Assembly: GCA_024403735.1 (NCBI GenBank)
Contig: JAKSRG010000019.1
Span: 1-54,376, forward strand
From: Clostridia bacterium
GTDB taxonomy: Bacteria; Bacillota; Clostridia; Saccharofermentanales; Saccharofermentanaceae
Length of the DNA: 54,376 bases
Reading direction: 5' to 3'
This document shows, one piece after another, positions 24,735 to 33,556 of this stretch; the first letter of the stretch is position 1; each line of letters opens with the position of its first letter. Under the pieces are notes generated by a model that did no database searches, was not told the origin of the DNA, and saw nothing but the letters and a program-made list of their open reading frames with translations. Both the position numbers and the translations under genes were made by a program.

Positions 24735-26200
24735 AGAAGTCAACTGTGAAGAAACCAAATCTATTTCTAATCTTTGTCAATTTCTCGGCTATAGCCTTGT
24801 TGATAGGATGTTTTCTATGCCTGATATACTACTTCTTTTTGGACATTAAATGGCGAGAAGATTTAGAAGGATATAACTTTATTGAGAAGAGTGTTATTGA
24901 GGTCTTAACTCAGGAAGATTGGTCTAAAGATAAAAAAGAGAAAACGTTTAAGTATTACGCTTCAACCTATCCATATTGTATGGGTAGAGATATAGAGATA
25001 TATGTTGATGACGAATTGGTAGCAAAAAGTGGTGATGCTTTGTTGCTATATAAAACCGAAGATTTTTTGGATATTAATGAGAATATCTATATTTGCGATG
25101 ACGCTAATGTTATTTCGAAGTTGATGAATACAGAATGTGGTGAACATATTAATGAGTGTGAGTTCGGTAATGTTTTTACGGGAACTATAGTTGAATCATT
25201 TACTTCTAATAGGAAAGATGTTTCGCCTAATTGCAATTATGGAATTGTAACTGACAGTAGCAATGGAACATTTGCGATTGATTTTAATCACGAAGGTGAT
25301 GGAGTTATTATTCAGTATTTACCAGAGAAAGATAATCGTGATGGTTTTGTAACTGAATATGAGGTTACTGGATTAGTTAAGAGTGATAGCTCGGAGGTTA
25401 GGTACAAGATTTTATATTCAGAGAATGAATATATGAGAAGTGTATTTGATAATACTGGGCTAGCTTTTGTAGTTGTTTATGGCGTGGTGTTCATATTATG
25501 TGTAGTAATAGCATTCGTTATTAGTTTGATTGTTTACTATAAGAGGAAGAGTAACTATGAAGCAGTAACCTATAGGACTAATCTAACCAATACACTTGCT
25601 CATAGTCTTAAGACACCATTGATGGCTATATCATCTTATGCTGAGAATTATCAGTACTCATCTGATGCTGAGCGTAAGGAATACTATGTAAGTAGAATTT
25701 GTGAGAATGTATTCTTTATGAATGGTCTTATCAACAAGACACTCGATATAGCTAAGTCTGATAAGGTGGAACTTCATATTGAAGACGTTAACGTTAAGGA
25801 GATTATTGAAGAGATTGTAAGTAGTCTTGGAGATATGATTAAGTCCAAAGAGTTACATATTAATACTGATAAGTTAATAGATAGAAGTATCAAGACAGAC
25901 AAATTGAAGTTTAAGAATGCATTAATCTGTATTGTTGAAAATGCTGTTAAGTATGCTCTAGATAAATCAGAGATAATAGTATCTTCAGGTGAGGGAATAG
26001 TCTTCATTAGTAATGAGTATGAAGGTAGTAAATTGGATATGAATAATTTAGTTGAACCATTTGTTCGTGGTGATGGTTCAAAGGATGATCTATCTGGATA
26101 TGGATTAGGATTGTTCATTGCAAAGAGGGAATTAGAAACTCTTGATATGACGTTGGAACTTAAATCAGAGTGCAATATTTTTACAGCGAGAATTAAGTAA
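24731..26200 (+). CDS. Membrane sensor histidine kinase
   Basis: The 489-residue partner of the 24063 regulator has a first membrane helix (about 11-35) and an extracytoplasmic sensor region of about 200 residues (36-238) with no recognised fold. The second membrane helix is at about 240-268. A HisKA-type domain follows with His291 in AHSLKTPL. The ATPase domain has an N-box (IVENAVKYAL) and G-box (SGYGLGLFIAKREL). There is no HAMP domain between helix 2 and the DHp region, which is typical of small Firmicute kinases. The start overlaps the regulator stop by four bases. The signal is unknown. Confidence 0.93.
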   Translation: MKKSTVKKPNLFLIFVNFSAIALLIGCFLCLIYYFFLDIKWREDLEGYNFIEKSVIEVLTQEDWSKDKKEKTFKYYASTYPYCMGRDIEIYVDDELVAKSGDALLLYKTEDFLDINENIYICDDANVISKLMNTECGEHINECEFGNVFTGTIVESFTSNRKDVSPNCNYGIVTDSSNGTFAIDFNHEGDGVIIQYLPEKDNRDGFVTEYEVTGLVKSDSSEVRYKILYSENEYMRSVFDNTGLAFVVVYGVVFILCVVIAFVISLIVYYKRKSNYEAVTYRTNLTNTLAHSLKTPLMAISSYAENYQYSSDAERKEYYVSRICENVFFMNGLINKTLDIAKSDKVELHIEDVNVKEIIEEIVSSLGDMIKSKELHINTDKLIDRSIKTDKLKFKNALICIVENAVKYALDKSEIIVSSGEGIVFISNEYEGSKLDMNNLVEPFVRGDGSKDDLSGYGLGLFIAKRELETLDMTLELKSECNIFTARIK

Positions 26201-26210
26201 TTGTTTTGCC

Positions 26211-26237
26211 TATAAATTAACAAATGTTTAATTTATA
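26211..26237. repeat. Perfect AT-rich inverted repeat upstream of the GH3 promoter
   Basis: TATAAATTAA (26211-26220) and TTAATTTATA (26228-26237), 10-bp arms around a 7-bp loop. It overlaps the place where the -35 of the TATAAT at 26256-26261 should be, so it could be an operator. With no T run after it, it is a poor terminator for the kinase gene. Confidence 0.6.
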
Positions 26238-26294
26238 TCGTGATGATTTTTGGTCTATAATTTGTTTATGTGCAAATTATAGGAGGAGCTTCTT

Positions 26295-28706
26295 ATGACT
26301 AAATGGATTAGACATCTATATCAACCTGGATTGCCTCTTGGAGAAGATGGTAGAAGAGTTACAGGTTCTAAGGAACATATTGAATTATCTAGAAATGGTG
26401 CAACTGAAGGAATGGTTCTTCTCAAGAATGAAGACGAAGTATTACCTTTAGGTAAGGGCACTAAAGTCGCTTTGTTTGGTAAGGCATGCGTAGATTATGT
26501 TAAGGGCGGCGGTGGCTCAGGTGATGTTACTATCGCATATTCTAGAAGTCTCTATGATGGATTGAAGATAAAGGAAACTGAGGGTAAGATTAGTATTTTC
26601 GAGGAATTAGTTGATTTCTATAAAGAGGATATTAAGGCTCAGTATGATAAGAAATACGATCCAGGAATGACGGAGGAACCAGAAGTTCCAGCTAATCTTC
26701 TAAAGAGTGCTGCAGAATTTGCTGATATCGCTATTATTACAATTTGTCGTTTCTCTGGTGAGGGATGGGATCGTAAGGTTTCACTTGAGAAGAATGAAGC
26801 TCTTTGGGCTGGTGAATTAGCTTTGGCAGAAAGACAGGCTGAAGTTTTCCCTGATGGAGATTACTGCATTACAGCAAAAGAGAAGAAAATGATTACTGCT
26901 GTTAAGTCAATGTTCAAGAAGGTTGTAGTTGTTCTTAATGTTGGTGGTGTTATTGAGACTTCTTGGATTAAAGATGATGATGCTATTAGTTCTGCTCTTC
27001 TTATGTGGCAGGGTGGTATTGAAGGCGGTTTGGCAGCTGCTGATATTCTTGTTGGTGATGTTACACCATCAGGTAAACTCGTAGATTCTTTTGCTAAGAC
27101 GTTGGAAGATTATCCTTCTAGTTATAACTTCCATGAGAGTAATAAGTATGCAGAGTATACTGATGACATCTATGTTGGATATAGATATTTTGAGACTATC
27201 CCTGGTGCCGCTGAGAAGGTTGTTTATCCATTTGGTTATGGTTTGTCTTATACAACATTTGAGATTAAGCAGAATGTTTTCGAGATTGTCGATGACAAGG
27301 TTGAAGCTACTTTAACTGTTATTAATACTGGTAAATATTCAGGAAAAGAAGTAGTGATGCTTTACTATAGTGCACCTAATGGACTTCTTGGTAAGCCTTC
27401 TAAGGAACTTGGTGCATTTATTAAGACTTCATTGCTAGCACCTGGCCAGAGTGAGAAAGTTAAGCTTGTACTTAATATCTCAGATATGGCTTCTTACGAT
27501 GACTTTGGTAAGGTAACTAAGTCTGCTTGGATTTTGGAGAAGGGCGTATATGAGTTCTATATTGGAAACTGCGTAAGATGCTTAACAAAGGTAGATTTCA
27601 AATATGAGCTCAGCGACAATAAAGTTGTATGTCAGTTGACAGAGAAACTCGCTCCATCTAATCTTCATGAGAGACTTCTTCCAGATGGAACAATGGAAAA
27701 GGTTCCTGCTGCTCCTGAGAAGAAAGCTGAATCAATATTCCCAAGAAGACCAAATCGTGAGACAGAGGCAGCTTGCCCATATGAGAAAGAGCGTAAGATT
27801 TATTCGCTTCTTGATTGCAAGGATATCATGTTCGAAGATGTTGCTGATGGCAAACATACTCTCGATGAGTTCATGGCACAGCTATCTATTGAAGATCTAA
27901 TCCTTCTCCTTGGTGGTCAGAAAAATCAGGGTGTATCTAATACTTTTGGTGTTGGTAATCTTCCTGAGTATGGTGTACCAAATGTAACTACTGCAGATGG
28001 TCCTGCTGGACTTCGTATTCTTCCTCATGTAGGTGTTAATACAACTGCTTGGCCATGCGCTACGATGCTCGCTTGTTCTTTTAATGTTGAGCTCGCTGAG
28101 AAGATTGGTACAGCTGCAGCTAAGGAAGTTAAGGAGAACAACATTGGTATTTGGCTTGCACCTGCTGTTAATATTCACAGAACTCCAATGTGTGGAAGAA
28201 ACTTTGAGTACTATTCAGAGGATCCACTCGTTGCAGGAAAGATTGGCGCTAGCGTAGTACGTGGTGTTCAGTCTCAGAAGATTGCTGCAACAGTTAAGCA
28301 TTTTGCATTCAATAACAAGGAGACAAATCGTAAGAATTCTGATTCAAGAGTATCTGAGAGAGCAGCACGTGAGATTTACCTTAAGGCATTCGAGACAATT
28401 GTTAAGGAAGCTGATCCATGGTGCATTATGACTGCTTATAATCTTGTAAATGGTATTCAGTGTTCAGAGAATAAGGAACTCATTACTGATATTCTTAGAG
28501 GTGAATGGGGCTTTAACGGTGTGGTAATGACTGACTGGTGGACTTCTGGTGAGCATTATCTAGAAGCTAAGGCTGGTAATGACCTTAAGATGGCTAACGG
28601 CTATCCAGATAGAGTTAAAGAAGCTTACGATAAGGGCGCAATCTCAAAGGATGAGATTTATGCCGCAGCAAAGAACATATTAGCTTTATTACTTAAGATG
28701 GAATAA
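26295..28706 (+). CDS. Glycoside hydrolase family 3 (beta-glucosidase-like), domains permuted
   Basis: The 803-residue protein has the two GH3 domains in reversed order. The alpha/beta sandwich domain comes first (about 30-270; EGMVLLKNEDEVLPL, then KGGGGSGDV), then an Fn3-like domain (about 310-400), an insert, and last the TIM-barrel domain (about 520-800; TADGPAGLRI, KHFAFNNKETNR). The nucleophile is Asp747 in VVMTDWW. This permuted layout is known from rumen Clostridia such as Ruminococcus albus and Butyrivibrio. With no signal peptide it should hydrolyse imported beta-glucosides. AGGAGGAG precedes ATG; TATAAT (26256-26261) is the likely -10. Confidence 0.93.
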   Translation: MTKWIRHLYQPGLPLGEDGRRVTGSKEHIELSRNGATEGMVLLKNEDEVLPLGKGTKVALFGKACVDYVKGGGGSGDVTIAYSRSLYDGLKIKETEGKISIFEELVDFYKEDIKAQYDKKYDPGMTEEPEVPANLLKSAAEFADIAIITICRFSGEGWDRKVSLEKNEALWAGELALAERQAEVFPDGDYCITAKEKKMITAVKSMFKKVVVVLNVGGVIETSWIKDDDAISSALLMWQGGIEGGLAAADILVGDVTPSGKLVDSFAKTLEDYPSSYNFHESNKYAEYTDDIYVGYRYFETIPGAAEKVVYPFGYGLSYTTFEIKQNVFEIVDDKVEATLTVINTGKYSGKEVVMLYYSAPNGLLGKPSKELGAFIKTSLLAPGQSEKVKLVLNISDMASYDDFGKVTKSAWILEKGVYEFYIGNCVRCLTKVDFKYELSDNKVVCQLTEKLAPSNLHERLLPDGTMEKVPAAPEKKAESIFPRRPNRETEAACPYEKERKIYSLLDCKDIMFEDVADGKHTLDEFMAQLSIEDLILLLGGQKNQGVSNTFGVGNLPEYGVPNVTTADGPAGLRILPHVGVNTTAWPCATMLACSFNVELAEKIGTAAAKEVKENNIGIWLAPAVNIHRTPMCGRNFEYYSEDPLVAGKIGASVVRGVQSQKIAATVKHFAFNNKETNRKNSDSRVSERAAREIYLKAFETIVKEADPWCIMTAYNLVNGIQCSENKELITDILRGEWGFNGVVMTDWWTSGEHYLEAKAGNDLKMANGYPDRVKEAYDKGAISKDEIYAAAKNILALLLKME

Positions 28707-28731
28707 TCTTAACTGAATAATTTAATTGTCT

Positions 28732-28765
28732 AATCCCTGAGTTGATAATCAACTTGGGGATTTTT
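28732..28765 (+). terminator. Terminator after GH3 gene
   Basis: AATCCCTGAGTTGAT and ATCAACTTGGGGATT pair (15 bp with G-U pairs), then TTTT. An in-frame TTG at 28764 lies in its tail and is unlikely to be a start. Confidence 0.85.
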
Positions 28766-28832
28766 GTTGAGATTTTTAAGAAAAAATCCTTCTGATGAGT
28801 TTAATATTTTGAATACAGATGGAGGTAAAGAA

Positions 28833-29255
28833 TTGAATATTTCAGAATATTTTGAAATCGTGAAAGTTATCGATAGCGTTAGGGATAGTAACTGTAATCT
28901 TGTTCGTGTGATTAGTGGAAATCATGTTAAAGGTATTGGATGTGTGATGGTAATAGCTTATACATTGCAGGATAGAACCTATATTCTTAATATGTTTGTG
29001 AAATCGAAAGAGAGCAGTAATAGATATGATGTAAGGATTAGATTTGCAGGTAAGATAATTATCCCAGAAGTTAGCAAAAAACTATCTATGGATAAGGGAA
29101 GTATCGTTAGTGAGAAGGAAGATGAGATAACACTCGAACTTAAGGATTTTGAGTTCACTAGAGAACATTTTCAGAAATTTATTCGTGAGTTTAACTGCTC
29201 CATGACAATTGGAGCTGGAATTCTTCCCTATTCAGTAGAGGAACTAACTACTTAA
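28833..29255 (+). CDS. Uncharacterised protein (140 aa), TTG start
   Basis: TTG 28833 is chosen because GGAGG (28821-28825) is 7 nt before it; the frame is open further upstream but runs into the GH3 terminator. The product begins NISEYFEIVKVIDSV and is an alpha/beta protein of alternating hydrophobic strands (VRVISGN, GCVMVIAYTL, YILNMFVK, YDVRIRF) and a charged helix near 120, ending AGILPYSVEELTT. No signal peptide, membrane helix or known motif was seen. It stands alone between two terminators. The function is not recognised. Confidence 0.65.
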   Translation: MNISEYFEIVKVIDSVRDSNCNLVRVISGNHVKGIGCVMVIAYTLQDRTYILNMFVKSKESSNRYDVRIRFAGKIIIPEVSKKLSMDKGSIVSEKEDEITLELKDFEFTREHFQKFIREFNCSMTIGAGILPYSVEELTT

Positions 29256-29311
29256 GATAAGAAAGATGAAATTTTTGAGTACAAAGAGTTGTTTTGATTA
29301 AGTAAGTGAAA

Positions 29312-29350
29312 AGCCCCTCAAAAGTGATTTGTTAATCCTTTTGAGAGGCT
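29312..29350. terminator. Bidirectional terminator
   Basis: AGCCCCTCAAAAG and CTTTTGAGAGGCT (13 bp, one mismatch). The T run is weak on plus (ATTTCTTT); on minus GGGGCTTTTC follows, so it may serve both the 140-aa gene and the convergent lipoprotein gene. Confidence 0.7.
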
Positions 29351-29421
29351 ATTTCTTTGGTGAAGAATATTTTTTCTATTATTTGATTTCTTAATATATT
29401 GAATGAGTTTAGTGATATTGA

Positions 29422-30435
29422 TTAGCAACCAATCTCAGGGAGGAGGAATGCTTCACCATCAGCGAATTCAATTCCAACAACTACACCATCTGTGATTACT
29501 ACAGCATATCCATATGTGTCAGCAACACCCTGAACAAATGCACTGATAATCTTATAGCCGTCTTCTTCTTCAACTGTTACTACACCATCCTGAGTAGAAG
29601 TTACAAAAATCTGATAGTAGTCAGCTGACAAGAATGCCTCAAGCTGTTCGAGCTGTCCTTCTGTGAAATACTCGTTTGCAGCATCTTCATTTGTGTATGT
29701 TACTTCACCAGTAATGTACTCACCAACTACAGATACTCCATTTCCAAGTCCAAGATCTCCAGCACTACCAGTTGAATAAACTGTGATATTATCGTTGTTA
29801 ATAATGAAAACTACATACTGTGAATTATCATACTGAAGACGTGATAATGCGCATACTTCAGATACGAAATAAGCCTGTTCTACGATTGTTCCTGAATTAG
29901 CTCCATTACATGCTGATAATGTGTAATCAAATCCGCTAGCTGTAACTGAAGAAATACTGAGACTAGCTGAATAAGCAGAAGTTACATTTGTTCTGTTATA
30001 AGAACCACCAATTGAAGGGATGTTTTCTACTGATGAAATGTGAGTGTACAAATTAGCACACTTCTGTGAACCTAAGAGGTTAAAATAATCAGCATACATA
30101 ATGCTTAATACATCATCACCAACATCGCCAGTTTCGTCACCTATAGCGTAATCGTCAAATTCAGTTGCCATTGGTTCGATTGCTGTAATTTCTTCACTAT
30201 CAGTAGTAGCTTCATCAACTACAGCAGTATTGTTATCTGTCTCTGCAACTGCATTTGTCTCTTCGACTACTGCTACTTCTGCATCCTGAACAGTAGCTTC
30301 TACTTCTGGCGCTTGCTCTTCTGCAACAGTACCAGAATTATCTTCTACACTGATCTTAACAACATTATCTTTATCACAACCGAATAAAGTCAATGCAAGT
30401 GAAAGAACTACTAACATAGATAAACGACGTTTCAT
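29422..30435 (-). CDS. Uncharacterised acidic lipoprotein (337 aa)
   Basis: The signal peptide MKRRLSMLVVLSLALTLFG leads to a lipobox Cys at 20, so the protein should be anchored on the outer face of the membrane. Residues about 30-115 are an acidic, low-complexity linker rich in Glu, Val, Ala and Thr. The rest (about 120-337) is a folded region with Ser/Thr/Tyr/Asn-rich beta strands (SLSISSVTASGFDYTLSAC) and paired Cys at about 135, 185 and 203, ending LLPEIGC. No family recognised. AAAGGAG precedes ATG 30435 and a near-consensus promoter lies upstream. Confidence 0.75.
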   Translation of the reverse strand: MKRRLSMLVVLSLALTLFGCDKDNVVKISVEDNSGTVAEEQAPEVEATVQDAEVAVVEETNAVAETDNNTAVVDEATTDSEEITAIEPMATEFDDYAIGDETGDVGDDVLSIMYADYFNLLGSQKCANLYTHISSVENIPSIGGSYNRTNVTSAYSASLSISSVTASGFDYTLSACNGANSGTIVEQAYFVSEVCALSRLQYDNSQYVVFIINNDNITVYSTGSAGDLGLGNGVSVVGEYITGEVTYTNEDAANEYFTEGQLEQLEAFLSADYYQIFVTSTQDGVVTVEEEDGYKIISAFVQGVADTYGYAVVITDGVVVGIEFADGEAFLLPEIGC

Positions 30436-30523
30436 AAATTTTACTCCTTTTAATATACCTTTTCTTTTGTTATAAAACTTTCATTTGTAGTGCTGTTTTA
30501 TGTGCACCACACTTTGTACTTAT

Positions 30524-30552
30524 ATATTAATAACATTTTGATAATATGTCAA
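30524..30552 (-). promoter_or_regulatory. Promoter of the acidic lipoprotein gene
   Basis: On the minus strand: TTGACA (30547-30552), a 17-bp spacer and TAATAT (30524-30529). The transcript leader of about 80 nt includes a small hairpin (TGTGGTGC with GCACTACA). Confidence 0.8.
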
Positions 30553-30627
30553 TGTTAATTTGGTATTTTTTATAAAATAATTTTGAAAATTCTGTTTTTG
30601 CGTTGGAAATAGCCGTTTTTAGTCCAT

Positions 30628-30660
30628 AACAAAACCTCCGCCACATTTTGTGACGGAGGC
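30628..30660 (-). terminator. Terminator after IspD-like gene
   Basis: CCTCCGTCAC and GTGGCGGAGG (10 bp, one G-U) followed on the minus strand by TTTTGTT. Confidence 0.85.
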
Positions 30661-30672
30661 TAATACTAAACA

Positions 30673-31491
30673 TTATTGGTCATCTGTTTCTTTCTTGTCA
30701 TTCTTATGCTTTTCTCTGTAAAGCAAGATGCCTTCGAAAATTTCCAAATCATATTTGTAAGTTATCTTACACTGTGGAGATGTTGATTTTGAGAACCAAA
30801 TTGGCTTACCAAGGAGGAAGTAGAGAGTAGAAGTATGTGGCTCCATACCGTTAAGAATTCCACGACGCTCGCCCTCTGCATATGCTTCGCAGAGTTCTCC
30901 AAGGTTGAATGTCCATGGATTAGCAAATCCTCTTAGTGATTCACGATATATATTTTGAGTAGTATGTGTAGCTGGCTGATCATCTACGATACCTGTTGAT
31001 AAATCGATTGTCTGAGCAGCGAATGCATTACCATGTAACTTTGCTACTCTGATTGAATCGTTGATATCTTCTTCAGGAGTAAGTGGTGATACGCCAAACG
31101 ACACAACAACGATTGTGTCATCAACAGTTTTTGGATCAAGAAGCTTTTGTCTGTTTTCCTCTGTTGGGTTTTTGAGTACTTCATCAAGAAGTTCTTCTTT
31201 GAGCTTAAGTCTTAAGTCGTCAGCAGCAATTCGTACAGACTCAAGAAATGACTTACCACCAACGCAGATCCACTTAGTTTTAGTGATCTTATACATCTCG
31301 CAGATGTCTTCAATATCTTTAATCTGATCTTCCTGACAAACAATCTGAATAGCATCAATTTCTTTGTCGTTCTCGAAAATTTCGAGCGTATATGCGAGGA
31401 CAGGTTTGCCAAGTACTTCGATAAATTGTTTTGGAACGTTAGCACCTAATCTTGTGCCTCGTCCGCCAGCAAGAATCATTCCAACATTCAT
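30673..31491 (-). CDS. IspD/TarI-like cytidylyltransferase family protein, divergent active site
   Basis: The N-terminus matches the IspD/TarI fold: LAGGRGTRLG (7-16), PKQFIEVLGKPVLAYTLEIF (nucleotide-binding and sugar-acceptor helix), then CVGGKSFLESV at the usual GGxxRxxSV. Later family motifs are altered. HDxxRP is SFGVSP, QTPQ is replaced near NPWTF, and the TDD motif is HTST. The end CKITYKYDLEIFEGIL resembles the usual NxKIT...DL. An extra helical insert (about 90-120) is present, and the total of 272 residues is longer than IspD (about 230). It may be a cytidylyltransferase for another phosphate (TarI-like polyol) or an inactive relative. It is divergent from the TIR operon, sharing a 124-bp intergenic region. 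Confidence 0.72.
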   Translation of the reverse strand: MNVGMILAGGRGTRLGANVPKQFIEVLGKPVLAYTLEIFENDKEIDAIQIVCQEDQIKDIEDICEMYKITKTKWICVGGKSFLESVRIAADDLRLKLKEELLDEVLKNPTEENRQKLLDPKTVDDTIVVVSFGVSPLTPEEDINDSIRVAKLHGNAFAAQTIDLSTGIVDDQPATHTTQNIYRESLRGFANPWTFNLGELCEAYAEGERRGILNGMEPHTSTLYFLLGKPIWFSKSTSPQCKITYKYDLEIFEGILLYREKHKNDKKETDDQ

Positions 31492-31556
31492 AATAATCTG
31501 CTCCTTAGATATATTAAATATACGAAAATTATACTATATGAGTGTTCTATTATTAA

Positions 31557-31585
31557 TTGAATTTATATGCCTATAAGAATAAAAT
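31557..31585 (+). promoter_or_regulatory. Promoter of the TIR/RyR operon
   Basis: TTGAAT (31557-31562), a 17-bp spacer and TAAAAT (31580-31585). GTGGAGGAT follows about 18 nt later, before ATG 31616. Confidence 0.7.
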
Positions 31586-31615
31586 TTAAATACTAAGAAA
31601 AGTGGAGGATAGTAT

Positions 31616-33526
31616 ATGTCCGTTTGTCGAGTTTTTTTAAGTTATAGAGGCAAATCTGAGGGTAAAGAGTTCAGTGAGAAGCTTTATAATTACATCAAAG
31701 CTGATCCTTATTCTAATGAGAAGTATGGTGAAGTATACTACTCTCCTGAATCTGCTGGTGGCGGAGATAATTTTGTGAGAGATATTCCAGACTTTATTAA
31801 TGATGGTACTGAGTATTTCGTGATGCCATTAACTGAGGATTATTTCAAGAATTTCTGGGATAGTGAGAATGATTGTCCTAACCCAAGATCTGTAACACAT
31901 AAAGAGATTACTCAAGCTTTGAAAACTGACTGCAGATTTGTGTGTATTCGTTTCTCTGATACATTTAAACTTGATGAAGCTCTTCTTCATAAGCTTTATG
32001 GAGATGAGTCAGAGCGTATTATTTCTTCAGTAAAGATTAGTGCTGATATTAGTGAAGTAGCTTCTCAGATTGCTAGAAAAGACTTGAATGGTGCAGACGA
32101 GTACTTAAAGCAGGAAAAGAGTAATGTCTACCTTACATTTAGAACAGAGGCTGATAGTTATCCGTTCTACGCAATGATGAACGATGTTAAGAGAATTACT
32201 CTTATGAATCTTGCTTCAAGTTCATTCATCAGAGCTAGTGTAGCTGGTTCATATAAGAAGAGCATCATGGACTGGTTTAGTGATCAGCTTAAGTCTGGTG
32301 CAATTGAAGCTGATATTATTCTTACTCATCCATATAGTGATGCCGCTACTGATGCTGTTGATTACAAGATGTACCCTAATAGATTAAATGGTAGTAAGGC
32401 TGATATTATTCCGAAGAATCTTAACAACCTCTATTGGGCTATGCGTGAGAACCCAGATGCAAAACTTAATCTTTATCTCACCCCAATTGCATTGCCTTAC
32501 GGTGTTATGATTACTGAACATAACAATCCTAAGAATAATCACCTTAAGGTAGATTTGTATTCTCCTGTTATTAGTAGCGATAATACAAGACCATCATTCT
32601 ATTTAAGAAGCACTAATGATAGTACTAAGAATATGTATGATTTCTTAGTTAATAACGTTATGGCTGTAAAGAATGACCCTCATACAGTGAGATTTAATGG
32701 TAATGTTAGTGTGCCTTGGTTACTCGGATCTGAGAATGGTGATAAGCCAATTATTCATCGAGGTGTGGCTAATAAGAAATTAAAGCCACATACAAAGAAG
32801 GCGTTTAGAACTTGTCTTGAGAAGAACCTTCCTATTGAAGTTGATCTTATTGAACTTAAGGATGGAAATATAGTTGTAGGTAGAGATGATGAACCACTTC
32901 CAGAGTATGGTGATATCACATGCCTTTCTCAGTGCAAGACTAGAGATATCAAGAAGATTAATGCCCTCTTGGATGACCCATGTAAGATTATGCTTTTTGA
33001 TGAGTTCTTGGATTTTGTTCATGGCAACGTTCCTCTCTTGATTGAGATTAAGACTAAGGGTCTTGAAGTTAATGAGAAACTTGAGGAGTTCATCTCTAAT
33101 GTTGTTAGCAAGCTAAGAGAATATGCTAAGAAGTTTGATGTATTTACTCCAGGTACATCTACTAGTGGCTTTGCTGTGCATAGTTCTAATCCATATGTAT
33201 TGCAGGCAATTAAAAAGATCGATTGTCTTATTCCATGTGGAATTATTTCAACAGACTTTACTAAGTTAAAAGATAAAGGCGAAGTTGATGATGAATTCTT
33301 TAATTTACATGATACATGTGATTTTGAAGAGATTATTAGACCTGATTTTATTTGTTATGACTTAAGATATTTGGACAATAATAAGGCTAAGAAGTTCAAG
33401 AAAAAGTACAACGTGCCAGTTATTGCATGGACTGTTGTTGATGAGGATACTGAAGAGGAAGTTCTCTCACATAGTGAATGTGATAATTACATTATTGAGG
33501 GCGCGACAACCTATATTGATGACTGA
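31616..33526 (+). CDS. TIR domain protein fused to a glycerophosphodiesterase-like domain
   Basis: The 636-residue protein has three parts. A TIR domain (about 4-150) opens with VFLSYRG and has Glu97 in HKEITQAL, matching the catalytic Glu context of SARM1 (HKEIVTAL). TIR domains of this kind cleave NAD or make cyclic ADP-ribose isomers. A middle domain (about 168-365; RITLMNLASSSFI, DIILTHPYSDAA, LPYGVMI) is not recognised; it may be a sensor. The C-terminal domain (about 375-636) is GDPD-like: HRG at 381-383, E408 and D410 in IEVDL, EIK at 477-479, and an end resembling the GDPD beta-8 (VPVIAWTV). The second catalytic His is Arg (RD at 423-424 instead of HD). The next gene begins 30 nt downstream. 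A role in phage defence or nucleotide signalling is inference. Confidence 0.82.
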   Translation: MSVCRVFLSYRGKSEGKEFSEKLYNYIKADPYSNEKYGEVYYSPESAGGGDNFVRDIPDFINDGTEYFVMPLTEDYFKNFWDSENDCPNPRSVTHKEITQALKTDCRFVCIRFSDTFKLDEALLHKLYGDESERIISSVKISADISEVASQIARKDLNGADEYLKQEKSNVYLTFRTEADSYPFYAMMNDVKRITLMNLASSSFIRASVAGSYKKSIMDWFSDQLKSGAIEADIILTHPYSDAATDAVDYKMYPNRLNGSKADIIPKNLNNLYWAMRENPDAKLNLYLTPIALPYGVMITEHNNPKNNHLKVDLYSPVISSDNTRPSFYLRSTNDSTKNMYDFLVNNVMAVKNDPHTVRFNGNVSVPWLLGSENGDKPIIHRGVANKKLKPHTKKAFRTCLEKNLPIEVDLIELKDGNIVVGRDDEPLPEYGDITCLSQCKTRDIKKINALLDDPCKIMLFDEFLDFVHGNVPLLIEIKTKGLEVNEKLEEFISNVVSKLREYAKKFDVFTPGTSTSGFAVHSSNPYVLQAIKKIDCLIPCGIISTDFTKLKDKGEVDDEFFNLHDTCDFEEIIRPDFICYDLRYLDNNKAKKFKKKYNVPVIAWTVVDEDTEEEVLSHSECDNYIIEGATTYIDD

Positions 33527-33556
33527 TAGTATTGTCGATAGATTTGAGGATTATTT

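Noticed and set aside
26295..28706. Rearranged or frameshifted GH3 gene
   Set aside because: The reversed domain order is a known natural permutation in rumen Clostridia and the frame is intact.
28764..28832. Earlier TTG start for the 140-aa gene
   Set aside because: It sits in the GH3 terminator tail with no ribosome site, whereas TTG 28833 has GGAGG at 7 nt.
29312..29350. Riboswitch or structured RNA between 29255 and 29422
   Set aside because: One simple hairpin between convergent genes is best read as a shared terminator.
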